Shown here one piece after another: positions 1 to 8,713 of a stretch of DNA of 64,000 bases. The notes under the pieces are model-generated. The model saw only the letters and a program-made list of their open reading frames with translations, had not been told where the DNA came from and did not search any database. Position 1 is the first letter of the stretch. Every line of letters begins with the position of its first letter. The stretch covers positions 682,001 through 746,000 of the forward strand of contig WNDS01000001.1 of the NCBI GenBank assembly GCA_009912235.1, read 5' to 3'. The translations under genes and the position numbers were made by a program. The stretch comes from Stenotrophomonas maltophilia. GTDB lineage: Bacteria > Pseudomonadota > Gammaproteobacteria > Xanthomonadales > Xanthomonadaceae.

Positions 1-700
1 GGCGAGATCCAACCGCCCGCTGCGTGCGCCCCCCACACGCTGGCCGGCGACACCTCCCACCAAAGCGGACACGGCAATGGCCAGAAGCGCCGCCGTCGCC
101 GGCTCCACGCCCAGGTGCATCGCCAGCACGGCACACACCAGCATCACCAGCGATGCCAGCGATGCCAGCGATGCCAGCGATGCCAGCGATGCCAGCGATG
201 CCAGCGATGCCAGCGATGCCAGCGATGCCAGCGATGCCAGCGATGCCAGCGCTGTGACCCCGAATGCCGTGCGGTGGCGCGACGCGCAATGCAGTTCGGC
301 CTCGGACGACCAGTACAGCACCGAAGCAGCGCCGGCCAGGAACAGCCACAGCAGCGTGGACCAACCGGACCGCGTCGACCTGGAATCGTGCGGCCAGCGC
401 GATGCACGCAGCAGCGGGCAGGAACAGGATGCAGGTGACCCGCCATGACGCGCGTGACCGGGTGCCACCATGACGGGCGCTGCTCAATACCAGCGGCTCG
501 TTCAACAGCGGCCCATGCAGGAAAATGAGAAGGACCAGCAACGCATAGAGCACGCCGAACTGCGCGAAGTCAGAGACCGATCCGCTGCGTGCAACCAGCA
601 CGCCCAGCAGGAAGTTGGCCCCCACCATGCCCAGCTGGTCGAAGACGGCGAACATCGGTGATCCCTCCACCATCAGGGACGCCACACGAGCACGGGTCAT
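1..700 (-). pseudogene. Wzx-type polysaccharide flippase, frameshifted and cut by the window edge
   Basis: Reads leftward off the window. From the ATG at 700 the first frame gives a membrane protein whose start (VFDQLGMVGANFLLGVLVAR, about residues 19-38) resembles the first helix of Wzx/MATE flippases, which move lipid-linked sugar repeat units across the inner membrane. After about 109 codons the hydrophobic reading passes to the neighbouring frame (WSTLLWLFLAGAASVLYW, then the LAS repeat, then MLVCAVLAMHLGV) and stays open to base 1. The switch lies near 370-376, where one extra GC pair would join the two frames. The ATG overlaps the stop of the upstream nucleotidyltransferase (ATGA), so translation is probably coupled. 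The family call rests on the N-terminus and the operon context. Whether the shift is real or a sequencing error cannot be told here. Confidence 0.6.
152..250. repeat. Eleven perfect copies of a 9-bp tandem repeat inside the flippase
   Basis: The unit GATGCCAGC is repeated eleven times without a mismatch. On the minus strand, in the frame of the downstream hydrophobic segment, it codes for Leu-Ala-Ser eleven times and adds 33 residues to a membrane segment. Because the unit is 9 bp, a gain or loss of copies keeps the frame but changes helix length. The translations in the other frames (Met-Pro-Ala, Trp-His-Arg, Ala-Gly-Ile) are shadows. Confidence 0.95.
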
Positions 701-1161
701 TCGAATCGATCAACGATTGTCGAGATCAGATCCAGCGCCTTCTTCAGTTCGCCAACGTGCTCGGCATCCAGGATGCTCAGCAGTCGCTTGAACTCGGTAC
801 TGGAGATGTCCGAGGTCCGCGAAAGGTAGACGACCTCGCAGGCCGGGGCGAGATGGTCGAACTTCCCCACCCAATCGTCTCCCATGCCGAAGATGGTCAC
901 ACCATGGGCCTGGATATCAGACAGTTTCTGATCCCAGTCATCCTCTGCAATGGCGATGTCGACGTACTTGATGCTTTCGACAATGGCCAGCCGGTCCCTG
1001 AAGGGAACAACGGTCTTCTTGCCTTTGCGCTCGTTGAACTCATCGGTGGATACGCCAACGACCAGCCGGTCACGCAGTGCGCGCATCCGGCGCAGAAGAT
1101 TGAGGTGGCCGACGTGGAATAGATAGAATGTTCCGTAGGTCAGGACAGTGCGATGGCTCAT
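697..1161 (-). CDS. TagD-like glycerol-3-phosphate cytidylyltransferase family protein
   Basis: 154 aa, the usual length for this family. It carries the nucleotidyltransferase HxGH signature (FHVGHLNLL, about residues 15-23) and a MGDDW segment near residue 95. It should join a nucleotide to a phosphorylated alcohol, giving an activated unit such as CDP-glycerol for decorating a polysaccharide. Two family motifs differ from the common form. The usual GTFD box reads GTFY at about residues 11-14, and the C-terminal RTxGISTT box reads RTSDISST. The substrate may therefore differ, or activity may be altered. It lies between wzc and the flippase, with its stop overlapping the flippase start by 4 bases, so it belongs to the polysaccharide operon. 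The substrate is an inference. Confidence 0.8.
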   Translation of the reverse strand: MSHRTVLTYGTFYLFHVGHLNLLRRMRALRDRLVVGVSTDEFNERKGKKTVVPFRDRLAIVESIKYVDIAIAEDDWDQKLSDIQAHGVTIFGMGDDWVGKFDHLAPACEVVYLSRTSDISSTEFKRLLSILDAEHVGELKKALDLISTIVDRFE

Positions 1162-1277
1162 GGTTCTCTAATGCGTGAAAAATGGCGTCCTTGCTTCTTC
1201 ACCGGACACGGCGCTGGTTCCGCCAGGCACTGGTGGGCACCGCGCGAAGCCAATGGTCCGTACGGCACCAGCGGTCG

Positions 1278-3484
1278 TCAGGCCAACTTGTACTCGTAAT
1301 AACCGTAGCTGTAGTACCCAGTCGCCCGGCGCTCGACAGCAATGAAGATCGCACCCTTGATGTTGACGTTGTTCTGCTCGAAGCGGCGCTTGGCCAGGTC
1401 CAGCTCCTTGGCCTGGTTGAGCCCAAAGCGCGCGACCATCAGGCAGGTACCCGCGTGGTGCGCGATCACGGCGGCGTCGGTGACGGCCAGAATCGGGGGC
1501 ATGTCGACGATGACCAAGTCGTATTCCGCCGATACCTGCGCGAGCAGCGCGGTGAAGTTGGCGTGCATCAGCAGCTCGGACGGATTCGGGGGGCATCGCC
1601 ACGGGTGATGAAGCTCAGGTTGTCCAGGCCCGGCAGCACGCGCACCACCTCGGCGCGCTCGGCCTTCCCCACCAGCAGATCCGACAACTCCGAGGTCTGC
1701 GATGCACCCAGAGCCTTATGCAACGTGCCCTTGCGCATGTCGGCATCGATGATCAGCACGCGCTGACCCGCCTGAGCGATCACTGCGGCCAGGTTGGATG
1801 AGACAAAAGTCTTGCCCGCATTCGGGCTCGCGCCCGAAATCAGCACGATATTGTTCTTCGCTTCCAGGCGCGCGAAGTGAAGGCTGGTCCGGAGACTGCG
1901 AACGGCCTCGATTGCAAATTCAGCGGGGTCCTTCACGGCCAGCAGGTGCAGCTTGCCATCGGCACGGAACCTGCCGCCCACCGAATCACTTTGCTGTTGC
2001 ACGTTGACCGGGATGGATGCATAGACCGGCAGCCCCAGTTCCTCAATCTGGGCAGGATCTTCCACACCGCGATTGAGCATCTGCTTGAGCAGAACCAGAG
2101 CCACTGACAGAAGCCCGCCCAGCAGCGTGCCAATGAACACCACGAGCGCCTTGCGGGGCTTCACTGGAGTATCGGCGTCGACTTCGGCAGCATCGACGAT
2201 GCGTACATTGCCAACCGTGCCGGCACGGGCGACGTCAAGCTGCTGCGCCTGGTTGAGCATGCCGGTATACATCTCGTTGCTCACTTGAAGTTCGCGGGTA
2301 AGGCGCAGCAACTCCTGCTGCGCCTCCGGCAGCTGCTTCACCTGTCCCTGGAAGCCACTTTTACGGCCTTCCAATTCACCAATCTGCCGCATCAGCGCCT
2401 GGTAAGCGGGATGGTCGCGTGTGAACTTGCGATCCATTTCAGCCTGCTGCAGGCGCAGCTGCTGGATGCTGGTCTCAACGGCGACCTCCTGATCCAGCAG
2501 CACCTTGGTCTGCAGGGTCAGATCCACCGAGTTGGCGCGGGTCTGGTAGGCGCTGAGCGCCTTCTGCGCTGCATCGACCTGGTTGCGGACATTCGGCAGC
2601 TGCTCCTTGACGAAGGCCAGCTGTGCAGACGCCTCCGCGGAATTGCGCTCCACGTTCTGGCGAACATATGCCTGCGCAATCTGTTGCAGGAATCGCTGCG
2701 CGAGCGAAGCGTCGGCATTTTCATAGGCCAGTGTCAGGATGCCCGAGTCCTTGCCGGACTCGCTGACGGAAATGCGCTTCTGCAGCTCATTGATCACAGT
2801 CAGGTGACGTTCCCGCCTCAACTCGAAGCGCATGCCGGGGTGGGCTTGCAAGGCAGCAACCTGAAGGGTCACCCCACGGCCCTGTGCCACAGCACCAACC
2901 GTTCCCCGCAGGAGCACCTCGCCATCGTCATCAAGCAGCGTGTACGCACCCTTTTCATCCGCAACCAACGTCAACGGACGAGCAACCAGCGCACGCGGGA
3001 CGTCCAACTGGAATACCTCCAGCTTCTCACCGCCCCATCCGAAACGGGTCATGCCAAAACGCGTATCCGCCAGAGCGTCCGGATCCAGGCGCTCGGTCTT
3101 GCGCGCGAGATATCCGCCGACAAGAGGAAAACGGTTCGGCGTTATCGCAACATCCAGCTTGAGGGCCTGAACCGCACTCCCCACGACGGAGCGCGATGTG
3201 ATGAGCGCGATCTCGGTCGTCGCCTCTGCGGCAGCGCCGCCCATTCCCAGTGACTGGCTGATATCCGCAAGGTCTGGCAGCGCAGGCACCTTAGACTCGA
3301 CCTGGACGATGGCATCAGCACGATAGATCGGCGTGGCCAGCAGTGCGTATGCAACTGCCGCGACAAAGAACGCGCTGGTGAAGCCTGCGATCCACCACTT
3401 ATGGTCAATCAACGTCCCCAGCAGCTGGCGCAGGTCAATGTCGTCGGAGCCTTCAGTGGCAGCGGTGCGGGTATCAGTGGTCAT
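1278..3484 (-). pseudogene. wzc: Wzc polysaccharide co-polymerase and autophosphorylating tyrosine kinase, frameshifted
   Basis: Wzc controls polymerisation and export of capsular or exopolysaccharide from the inner membrane. The first 630 or so residues hold a Wzz domain with a helix near residues 34-54, a coiled-coil GNVR region, a second helix (VVFIGTLLGGLLSVALVLL), and the start of the bacterial tyrosine-kinase domain with Walker A (GASPNAGKT, about 551-559) and Walker A' (LIIDADMR). The frame then ends in RIRPSC. The next frame continues at once with Walker B (LVIVDMPP) and the C-terminal tyrosine cluster (YYSYGYYEY), ending at 1278. The join is a run of six G at 1588-1593; a seventh would give one frame of about 735 codons. 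The phosphatase gene wzb lies 58 bp upstream. The break splits the kinase active site, so it is either inactivating, phase-variable or an error. Confidence 0.9.
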
Positions 3485-3542
3485 CAGGAAGAGTCTTCAA
3501 TTCAAATGAGACAGGTGGCCAGTACCGGGCCATACAGGTCAA

Positions 3543-3977
3543 TCAGAGGTGCCGGGCCCAGCTCTGCACACCCTCGGCCATCAGCGAGTAGACATGCTCG
3601 AACGCCGGCCGCTGCTGGCGGTATGGATCTGGAATCTGCTGCTCCTGCTGCCACTTGCCCAGCAGGAAGGTCTTTCCCGAGGCCTGCGGCGCGATCTCCA
3701 CGATACGGCGCACGTGCTTGCGCTCCATGGTCAGCACCAGGTCGGCAGCTGCGAGGATGGCATCGTCGATCTGCCGCGCGCGGTGACCTTCGCCATCAAG
3801 GCCGTGCTCCAGCAGCAGTGCCTACGCTGTTGCATCCACCCCATGGCCAATCAGTGCACCGAGGCCGGCGGAGGAAACGTGGATGCCCTTCCCCTGCACG
3901 CTCTGGCGCAGCATCACCTCGGCGGACGGGCTGCGGCAGATGTTGCCGACGCACACGAAAAGAATGTTCTTGAACAC
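3543..3977 (-). pseudogene. wzb: Wzb low-molecular-weight protein-tyrosine phosphatase with an in-frame TAG
   Basis: From a GTG at 3977 the frame reads FKNILFVCVGNICRSPSAE, which contains the phosphatase P-loop CxxxxxR[ST] (CVGNICRS). It ends with a segment containing the catalytic aspartate motif (DPYRQ), about 144 codons in all, normal for LMW phosphatases. Codon 52 (3822-3824) is TAG, in a place where the frame is otherwise continuous (HGVDATA, stop, ALLLEHGLDGEGHRARQ). Upstream of the GTG the frame meets a stop after two codons, so no earlier start exists. The partner kinase Wzc follows directly, and the pair normally cycles Wzc tyrosine phosphorylation. As written, the product would be a 51-residue fragment with the P-loop but without the general-acid aspartate. 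Confidence 0.85.
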
Positions 3978-4116
3978 TGATGTCTAAATCCTGTTGCGAT
4001 CCATGCAAGCACGCCGAGGGCTCGAAAGGAGCCGTTCCGCGAAAGCCGCACAGCATACCTGACAGCCACACTGCAGGCGATGTAAATATCAATGGATTCA
4101 TCAAATTACGTCGCAG

Positions 4117-4130
4117 TTCCGCAAGCGGAA
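4117..4130 (-). terminator. Short hairpin just past the sugar transferase stop
   Basis: TTCCGC, two bases, GCGGAA form a 6-bp stem that begins four bases after the stop of the sugar transferase. It is followed on the minus strand by AT-rich sequence. It may be a weak terminator or processing hairpin between the first gene and wzb. There is no long T run, so this is tentative. Confidence 0.35.
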
Positions 4131-4134
4131 TGCG

Positions 4135-5487
4135 TCAATAAGCTGACTTCTGCCCCAGCACCTTCAACACGGTCAGCACGATGATGCGGACGTCCAGCGT
4201 CGGGCTCCAACGGCGGATGTAATCGATGTCGTACTGCACGCGCTTCTTCATCGAGCGCAGGTGCGGAGTCTCGCCACGCAGGCCATGTACCTGCGCCCAG
4301 CCGGTGATGCCCGGCTTGACGTAGTGGCGGTGCATGTAGCGGTCAATCAGCCGCTCGTAGTGGTTGTTGTGCTGCACGGCGTGTGGCCGCGGCCCCACTA
4401 CGGACATGCTGCCGCCCAGCACGTTGAAGAACTGCGGCAGCTCATCCAGGCTCGAGCGGCGCAGGAAGGCACCGAAGCGGGTCACCCGCGGATCGTTGCG
4501 CGTCGCCTGGGTGATCTTGCCGGCCGTCTCTTCGTGCACGCGCATGGAGCGGAACTTCAGCATCCAGAATTCCTTGCCACCCAGGCCATGCCTGCGCTGG
4601 CGGAACAGCACCGGGCCCGGCGAACTCAGCCTCACACCCAACGCAAGCATCGCCAGCACTGGCGACAGCAGCAGCACCGCCATGCCGGCCACGATGATGT
4701 CCTCGACGCGCTTGAACACGCGGAAGCTCTGCTCGGTCAGGCCTTGGCGCACACCGATCATCGGCACACTGCCCACCTGGTGCACGCCCGGATTGAGCAC
4801 GCCCAGCCCGGTGGTATCGGGAATCAGCCGCACAGGCACCGGGAAGCGTTCGATCTGCTTGAGCATGTCCTTGATCGGCGTGGCATCACCCATCGGCAGC
4901 GAGACCCACAGCTGATCGAACTCACCGAGGTGCTCGTCCATGTAGCGCGGCAGATCCACCAGTTCGCCCAGCCGGCGCGGCGCATTTCCACCACGACGCG
5001 TTGCGATATCGCCCGGCACGGCGAAGTAACCGACAACCTGCTTGCCCATCTCGGGCTTGCCCAGCAGCAACCGGTGCAGTTTCAGTGCCGGCGCACGCAG
5101 TCCGAACAGCACCACACGCTCGCGATCCAGCCCACGCGAGCGCAGGCGGTGCAGTTGCACACGCAACAGGACACGCGTGCCGGTCATCGCCACCAGACCG
5201 AACAGATACCAGCCGGACAGCCACAGGCGCGGCATGCCGCTACCGACATCGGCCAGCACGGCATAGACGGAGAACAGGGCGAAAGCCCCCGACCAGGCCA
5301 GCAGCAGCAGCCACAGATCGGTCAACAGGCCACGGGCACGCCAGCGACGATACATCGGCGCGACACTGAAGCACAGGATGGCACTCAACACGACAGCACC
5401 GAATACAACGCGCTGGGACTTGTCGGGCGCGCCTGTGCCGTAGGCGAGGATATGGGACAGAACCGCCATCAGCGGGATGGCCAGCAC
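4135..5487 (-). CDS. Undecaprenyl-phosphate sugar-1-phosphate transferase (GumD/WcaJ type)
   Basis: 450 aa from a GTG. The N-terminal half has four to five membrane helices and a Rossmann-like region. The C-terminal half is the PF02397 bacterial sugar transferase domain, with the re-entrant helix (VAGMAVLLLSPVLAMLALG), the KFRSMRV and DELPQFFNVLGGSMSVVGPRP motifs and the PGITGWAQVHGLRG segment. It transfers a sugar phosphate, usually glucose-1-phosphate, to undecaprenyl phosphate, the first step of exopolysaccharide assembly. It is the first gene of the operon that continues with wzb and wzc. The start is doubtful. In-frame codons upstream of the GTG (ALELGLRLGD) still look like the family's first helix but meet a TAA about 42 bases up. 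An RBS-ATG pair near 5593-5605 lies in another frame, so the true N-terminus may be shifted out of frame. Confidence 0.88.
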   Translation of the reverse strand: MLAIPLMAVLSHILAYGTGAPDKSQRVVFGAVVLSAILCFSVAPMYRRWRARGLLTDLWLLLLAWSGAFALFSVYAVLADVGSGMPRLWLSGWYLFGLVAMTGTRVLLRVQLHRLRSRGLDRERVVLFGLRAPALKLHRLLLGKPEMGKQVVGYFAVPGDIATRRGGNAPRRLGELVDLPRYMDEHLGEFDQLWVSLPMGDATPIKDMLKQIERFPVPVRLIPDTTGLGVLNPGVHQVGSVPMIGVRQGLTEQSFRVFKRVEDIIVAGMAVLLLSPVLAMLALGVRLSSPGPVLFRQRRHGLGGKEFWMLKFRSMRVHEETAGKITQATRNDPRVTRFGAFLRRSSLDELPQFFNVLGGSMSVVGPRPHAVQHNNHYERLIDRYMHRHYVKPGITGWAQVHGLRGETPHLRSMKKRVQYDIDYIRRWSPTLDVRIIVLTVLKVLGQKSAY

Positions 5488-6046
5488 GTCACCGAGGCGA
5501 AGGCCTAGTTCAAGCGCCGCCCGCGCTTAGACGCGCCTGCCGGCGTTGCGGGTACCCGCAACGGGATGCTTCTCTACCGATCCATGTAGCACATCACATC
5601 TCCTGGAAAATCCGACCGGACAGACGCCTGTCCTACGCACCAGTGCTCCCCGGCAGGTGCGGAAATGTCAGAGTTGTGTAACTGAAAGTGACGGCAGTGT
5701 GAACGAATTGCTACAAGAAAGATAGAAAGTCGTCGCACATTCATTTCCTCATCACCCGCAGATATCACCACTAGCTACTTGTTTTTAATAGATATTTTCG
5801 AATATTGATACACTGCGAAATGTAATGACTTGCAACAAAACTCAGTCAATAACTTGACATGCACCCACATCCGGAACGCTGCTGGCTCGCAACGCACCGT
5901 GGGCGCGCCAGCGGCCGCCACAGCGCGCCTCCACTGCACTGCACCAAGGCGGCCACCACCCCTCTGCTACCATCGGCGGCTCAGTTCGCCGCGCCCCGAC
6001 CGGCCTGCGGCGGCGCCAAAACACCGCACACGAAACAGGAGTCTGT
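5488..6046. other. AT-rich divergent intergenic region upstream of the polysaccharide operon
   Basis: No gene is recognisable. About 5690-5860 is much more AT-rich than the rest of the window and contains an inverted repeat ATATT-N4-AATAT at 5792-5805. It is the obvious place for the polysaccharide operon promoter and upstream activator sites, but I cannot name a -35/-10 pair with confidence. The part next to 5488-5600 may hold the lost N-terminus of the sugar transferase. At the right end, AGGAG at 6037-6041 is the ribosome site of the aldehyde dehydrogenase. Confidence 0.6.
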
Positions 6047-7579
6047 ATGTCTTCCCAGCTGCTCAAGGCCCTCGGCCTGGATGCGGCCAACGCCGGTACT
6101 TACCTGGGCAACGGCGAGTGGTCCAGCGCAACCAGCGGTGAGGTGATCACCCCGCTGAACCCGACCACCGGCGAAGCCATCGCCCAGGTCCGCGCCACCA
6201 CCGAGGCCGAGTACGAGACCGTCATCGCGCGTGCGCAGGAAGCCTTCAAGGTGTGGCGCACCACGCCGGCCCCGCGCCGCGGCGAAGCCGTGCGCCTGTG
6301 CGGCGAAGCGCTGCGAAAGCACAAGGATGCCCTCGGTTCGCTGGTCGCCCTGGAAATGGGCAAGAGCAAGCCCGAAGGCGACGGCGAAGTGCAGGAGATG
6401 ATCGACATCGCCGATTTCGCCGTGGGCCAAAGCCGCATGCTGTATGGCTACACCATGCATTCGGAGCGCCCCGGCCACCGCATGTACGAGCAGTACCACC
6501 CGCTGGGCCTGGTCGGCATCATCTCGGCCTTCAACTTCCCGGTCGCGGTGTGGAGCTGGAATGCGTTCCTGGCTGCCATCTGCGGTGACATCTGCATCTG
6601 GAAGCCGTCCAACAAGACCCCACTTACCGCCATCGCCTCCATGCGCATCTGCAACGACGCGCTGCGCGAAGCCGGCTTCCCGGACATCTTCTTCCTGGTC
6701 AACGACGCCGGCACCGCCCTGTCGGAAAAACTGGTGGACGACCGCCGCGTGCCGCTGATCAGCTTCACCGGCTCGACCCAGGTCGGCCGCACGGTGAACG
6801 AAAAGGTCGCGCGCCGCCTGGGCCGCTGCCTGCTGGAGCTGGGCGGCAACAACGCCATCATCCTGGATGAGACCGCCGACCTGAAGCTGGCCGTGCCGGG
6901 CATCGTGTTCGGTGCGGTCGGTACCGCCGGCCAGCGCTGCACCACCACCCGCCGCCTGATCGTGCACCGCTCGATCTACGCCGACGTGCTGGCCGCCCTG
7001 GTCAAGGCCTACAAGCAGGTGGAAGGCAAGATCGGCAACCCGACCGATGCCGCCAACCTGATGGGCCCGCTGAACAGTGACGGTGCCGTGCAGCAGTTCC
7101 TCGATGCCATCGCCCAGGCCAAGGCCGCCGGCGGCACCATCGAAACCGGTGGCACCCGCATCGACCGCGCCGGCAACTTCGTGCTGCCGGCGATTGTCTC
7201 GGGCCTGAAGAACAGCGACGCGGTGGTGCAGCACGAAACCTTCGCGCCGATCCTGTACGTGATGCCGTACGACAGCATCGACGAAGCCATCGACATGCAG
7301 AACGGCGTGCCACAGGGCCTGTCGTCCTCCATCTTCACCCAGAACCTGAAGACCGCCGAGAAGTTCCTGTCGGCGGCCGGCAGCGACTGCGGCATCGCCA
7401 ACATCAACATCGGCACCTCCGGTGCGGAGATCGGTGGCGCCTTCGGTGGCGAGAAGGACACCGGCGGTGGCCGCGAGTCGGGTTCGGATGCGTGGAAGGT
7501 CTACATGCGCCGCCAGACCAACACCATCAACTACTCCGATTCCATGCCGCTGGCCCAGGGCATCAAGTTCGACCTGTGA
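6047..7579 (+). CDS. amaB: Aldehyde dehydrogenase, ALDH7/AmaB type
   Basis: 510 aa, close to the usual length of ALDH7 (antiquitin) enzymes, with good AGGAG spacing before the ATG. The catalytic cysteine lies in [13 protein letters not shown] (about residues 285-297) and the general-base glutamate in LELGGNNAI. The cofactor-binding motif FTGSTQVGR is also present. Members oxidise alpha-aminoadipate semialdehyde (piperideine-6-carboxylate) to alpha-aminoadipate in lysine breakdown with NAD(P)+. The GQRCTTTRR block is typical of ALDH7 rather than of betaine or succinate semialdehyde enzymes. Its stop overlaps the next gene's start by one base (TGATG), so the SDR downstream is coupled to it. The family is certain, the exact substrate is inferred. 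Confidence 0.92.
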   Translation: MSSQLLKALGLDAANAGTYLGNGEWSSATSGEVITPLNPTTGEAIAQVRATTEAEYETVIARAQEAFKVWRTTPAPRRGEAVRLCGEALRKHKDALGSLVALEMGKSKPEGDGEVQEMIDIADFAVGQSRMLYGYTMHSERPGHRMYEQYHPLGLVGIISAFNFPVAVWSWNAFLAAICGDICIWKPSNKTPLTAIASMRICNDALREAGFPDIFFLVNDAGTALSEKLVDDRRVPLISFTGSTQVGRTVNEKVARRLGRCLLELGGNNAIILDETADLKLAVPGIVFGAVGTAGQRCTTTRRLIVHRSIYADVLAALVKAYKQVEGKIGNPTDAANLMGPLNSDGAVQQFLDAIAQAKAAGGTIETGGTRIDRAGNFVLPAIVSGLKNSDAVVQHETFAPILYVMPYDSIDEAIDMQNGVPQGLSSSIFTQNLKTAEKFLSAAGSDCGIANINIGTSGAEIGGAFGGEKDTGGGRESGSDAWKVYMRRQTNTINYSDSMPLAQGIKFDL

Positions 7580-8346
7580 TGGCGACCGTGCCGACCCTGG
7601 ATTTCAGCGGCCGCCGTGTCCTGGTGGCCGGTGGCAGCAAGGGCATCGGCCGTGAACTGGCGCTGGCGTTTGCCGGCGCCGGCGCACGCGTTTCGGTCTG
7701 CGCGCGTGGCCAGGCGGGGCTGGATGCACTGCAGGCCGACGCCCGGCAGCGCGGCACGCCGCTGCACACCTTTGCCGTGGATCTGGCCGACGCTGCACAG
7801 ATCGCGGGCTGGCTGCAGGCGTCGGCCGAGGCACTGGGCGGCATCGACGTGCTGGTCAACAACGCCACCGGTTACGGCATGGCCGACGATGAGGACGACT
7901 GGGCCGCCAGCCTGCAGGTGGACCTGATGGCGGCGGTGCGCGCATCGCGCCTGGCCCTGCCCTGGCTGCGCGCGTCCGCCGATGCGTGCATCCTCAACCT
8001 GTCCTCGATCGCCGCACAGCAGGCCCGCCCCAGCGCGGCACCGTATGCCGCAGCCAAGGCCGCGCTGTCCCACTACACCACCTCGCAGGCCCTGGCACTG
8101 GCGTCCGACCGCATCCGCGTCAACGCAATCGCCCCCGGCTCCATCGAGTTCGACGACGGCCTGTGGGCACGCCGCCGCCGTGACGACCTGGCGCTCTACC
8201 ACGGCACGCTGGCGAAGATTCCGTTCGGGCGCTTCGGCCAGCCGCAGGAGATCGCCCATGCGGCGCTGTTCCTGTGCTCACCGCTGGCCGGCTGGATCAC
8301 CGGCCATGTGCTCAACGTCGATGGCGGCCAGGTGCTGATGGGCTGA
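7579..8346 (+). CDS. SDR-family oxidoreductase coupled to the aldehyde dehydrogenase
   Basis: 255 aa classical short-chain dehydrogenase, cytoplasmic. The nucleotide-binding glycine motif is GGSKGIGRE (about residues 17-25), the NNAT motif sits at about 94-97, and the catalytic Ser and Tyr-x-x-x-Lys are LSSIAA and YAAAK. The end (GHVLNVDGGQ) is typical of FabG-like enzymes. It starts inside the stop of the ALDH gene (TGATG), so the two are probably made together and may act in one catabolic route. The substrate is unknown. A terminator-like hairpin follows at 8359. Confidence 0.9.
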   Translation: MATVPTLDFSGRRVLVAGGSKGIGRELALAFAGAGARVSVCARGQAGLDALQADARQRGTPLHTFAVDLADAAQIAGWLQASAEALGGIDVLVNNATGYGMADDEDDWAASLQVDLMAAVRASRLALPWLRASADACILNLSSIAAQQARPSAAPYAAAKAALSHYTTSQALALASDRIRVNAIAPGSIEFDDGLWARRRRDDLALYHGTLAKIPFGRFGQPQEIAHAALFLCSPLAGWITGHVLNVDGGQVLMG

Positions 8347-8358
8347 GCACCCCGCCCT

Positions 8359-8384
8359 GCCCCGGCCGATGGGATTGCCGGGGC
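8359..8384 (+). terminator. Terminator-like hairpin after the ALDH-SDR pair
   Basis: GCCCCGGC, a ten-base loop and GCCGGGGC form a perfect 8-bp GC stem 12 bases after the SDR stop. A short T run follows (TTT at about 8391). It probably ends the ALDH-SDR transcript. Confidence 0.55.
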
Positions 8385-8424
8385 CGAGGCTTTATCATGG
8401 GGCCTCTGCCAAGGAGGAGCCCGC

Positions 8425-8709
8425 ATGAACGTAGCAACCCGACACACCAGCGGCCTGGCCGTGGTCAGCCTGGTACTGGGCATCTGCAGCTGGACCGTGC
8501 TCCCCTTCGTCGGGGCCATCGTGGCGATCATCACCGGGCACATGGCCCGTGCCGAAATCCGTCGTCGCCCGCTGGAGCTGGAGGGTGACGGCCTGGCCGT
8601 GGCCGGCCTGATCCTGGGCTGGGTGATGGTAGTCGGCGTGGTGCTGGCCATCCTGGCCTTCGTGCTGTTCTTCGGCGGCCTGGCCTGGCTGGCCGCGATG
8701 AGCAGCTGA
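8425..8709 (+). CDS. DUF4190-type small inner-membrane protein
   Basis: 94 aa with a strong AAGGAGG ribosome site at 8411-8417. Two hydrophobic hairpins are visible: LAVVSLVLGICSWTVLPFVG leading into IVAIITGHMA, and then GLAVAGLILGWVMVVGVVLAI leading into FVLFFGGLAWLAA. The GHxAxxEIRRRP turn followed by LAVAGLILG is the pattern of DUF4190 proteins, whose function is unknown. The stop lies 4 bases before the methyltransferase start, so they share a transcript. Confidence 0.85.
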   Translation: MNVATRHTSGLAVVSLVLGICSWTVLPFVGAIVAIITGHMARAEIRRRPLELEGDGLAVAGLILGWVMVVGVVLAILAFVLFFGGLAWLAAMSS

Positions 8710-8713
8710 CCCG

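Noticed and set aside
152..250. CRISPR-like array
   Set aside because: The unit is 9 bp without spacers, so it is a simple tandem repeat within a coding sequence.
2285..3253. A 322-codon plus-strand frame inside wzc
   Set aside because: Antisense to the Wzz and coiled-coil part of wzc, without any family pattern.
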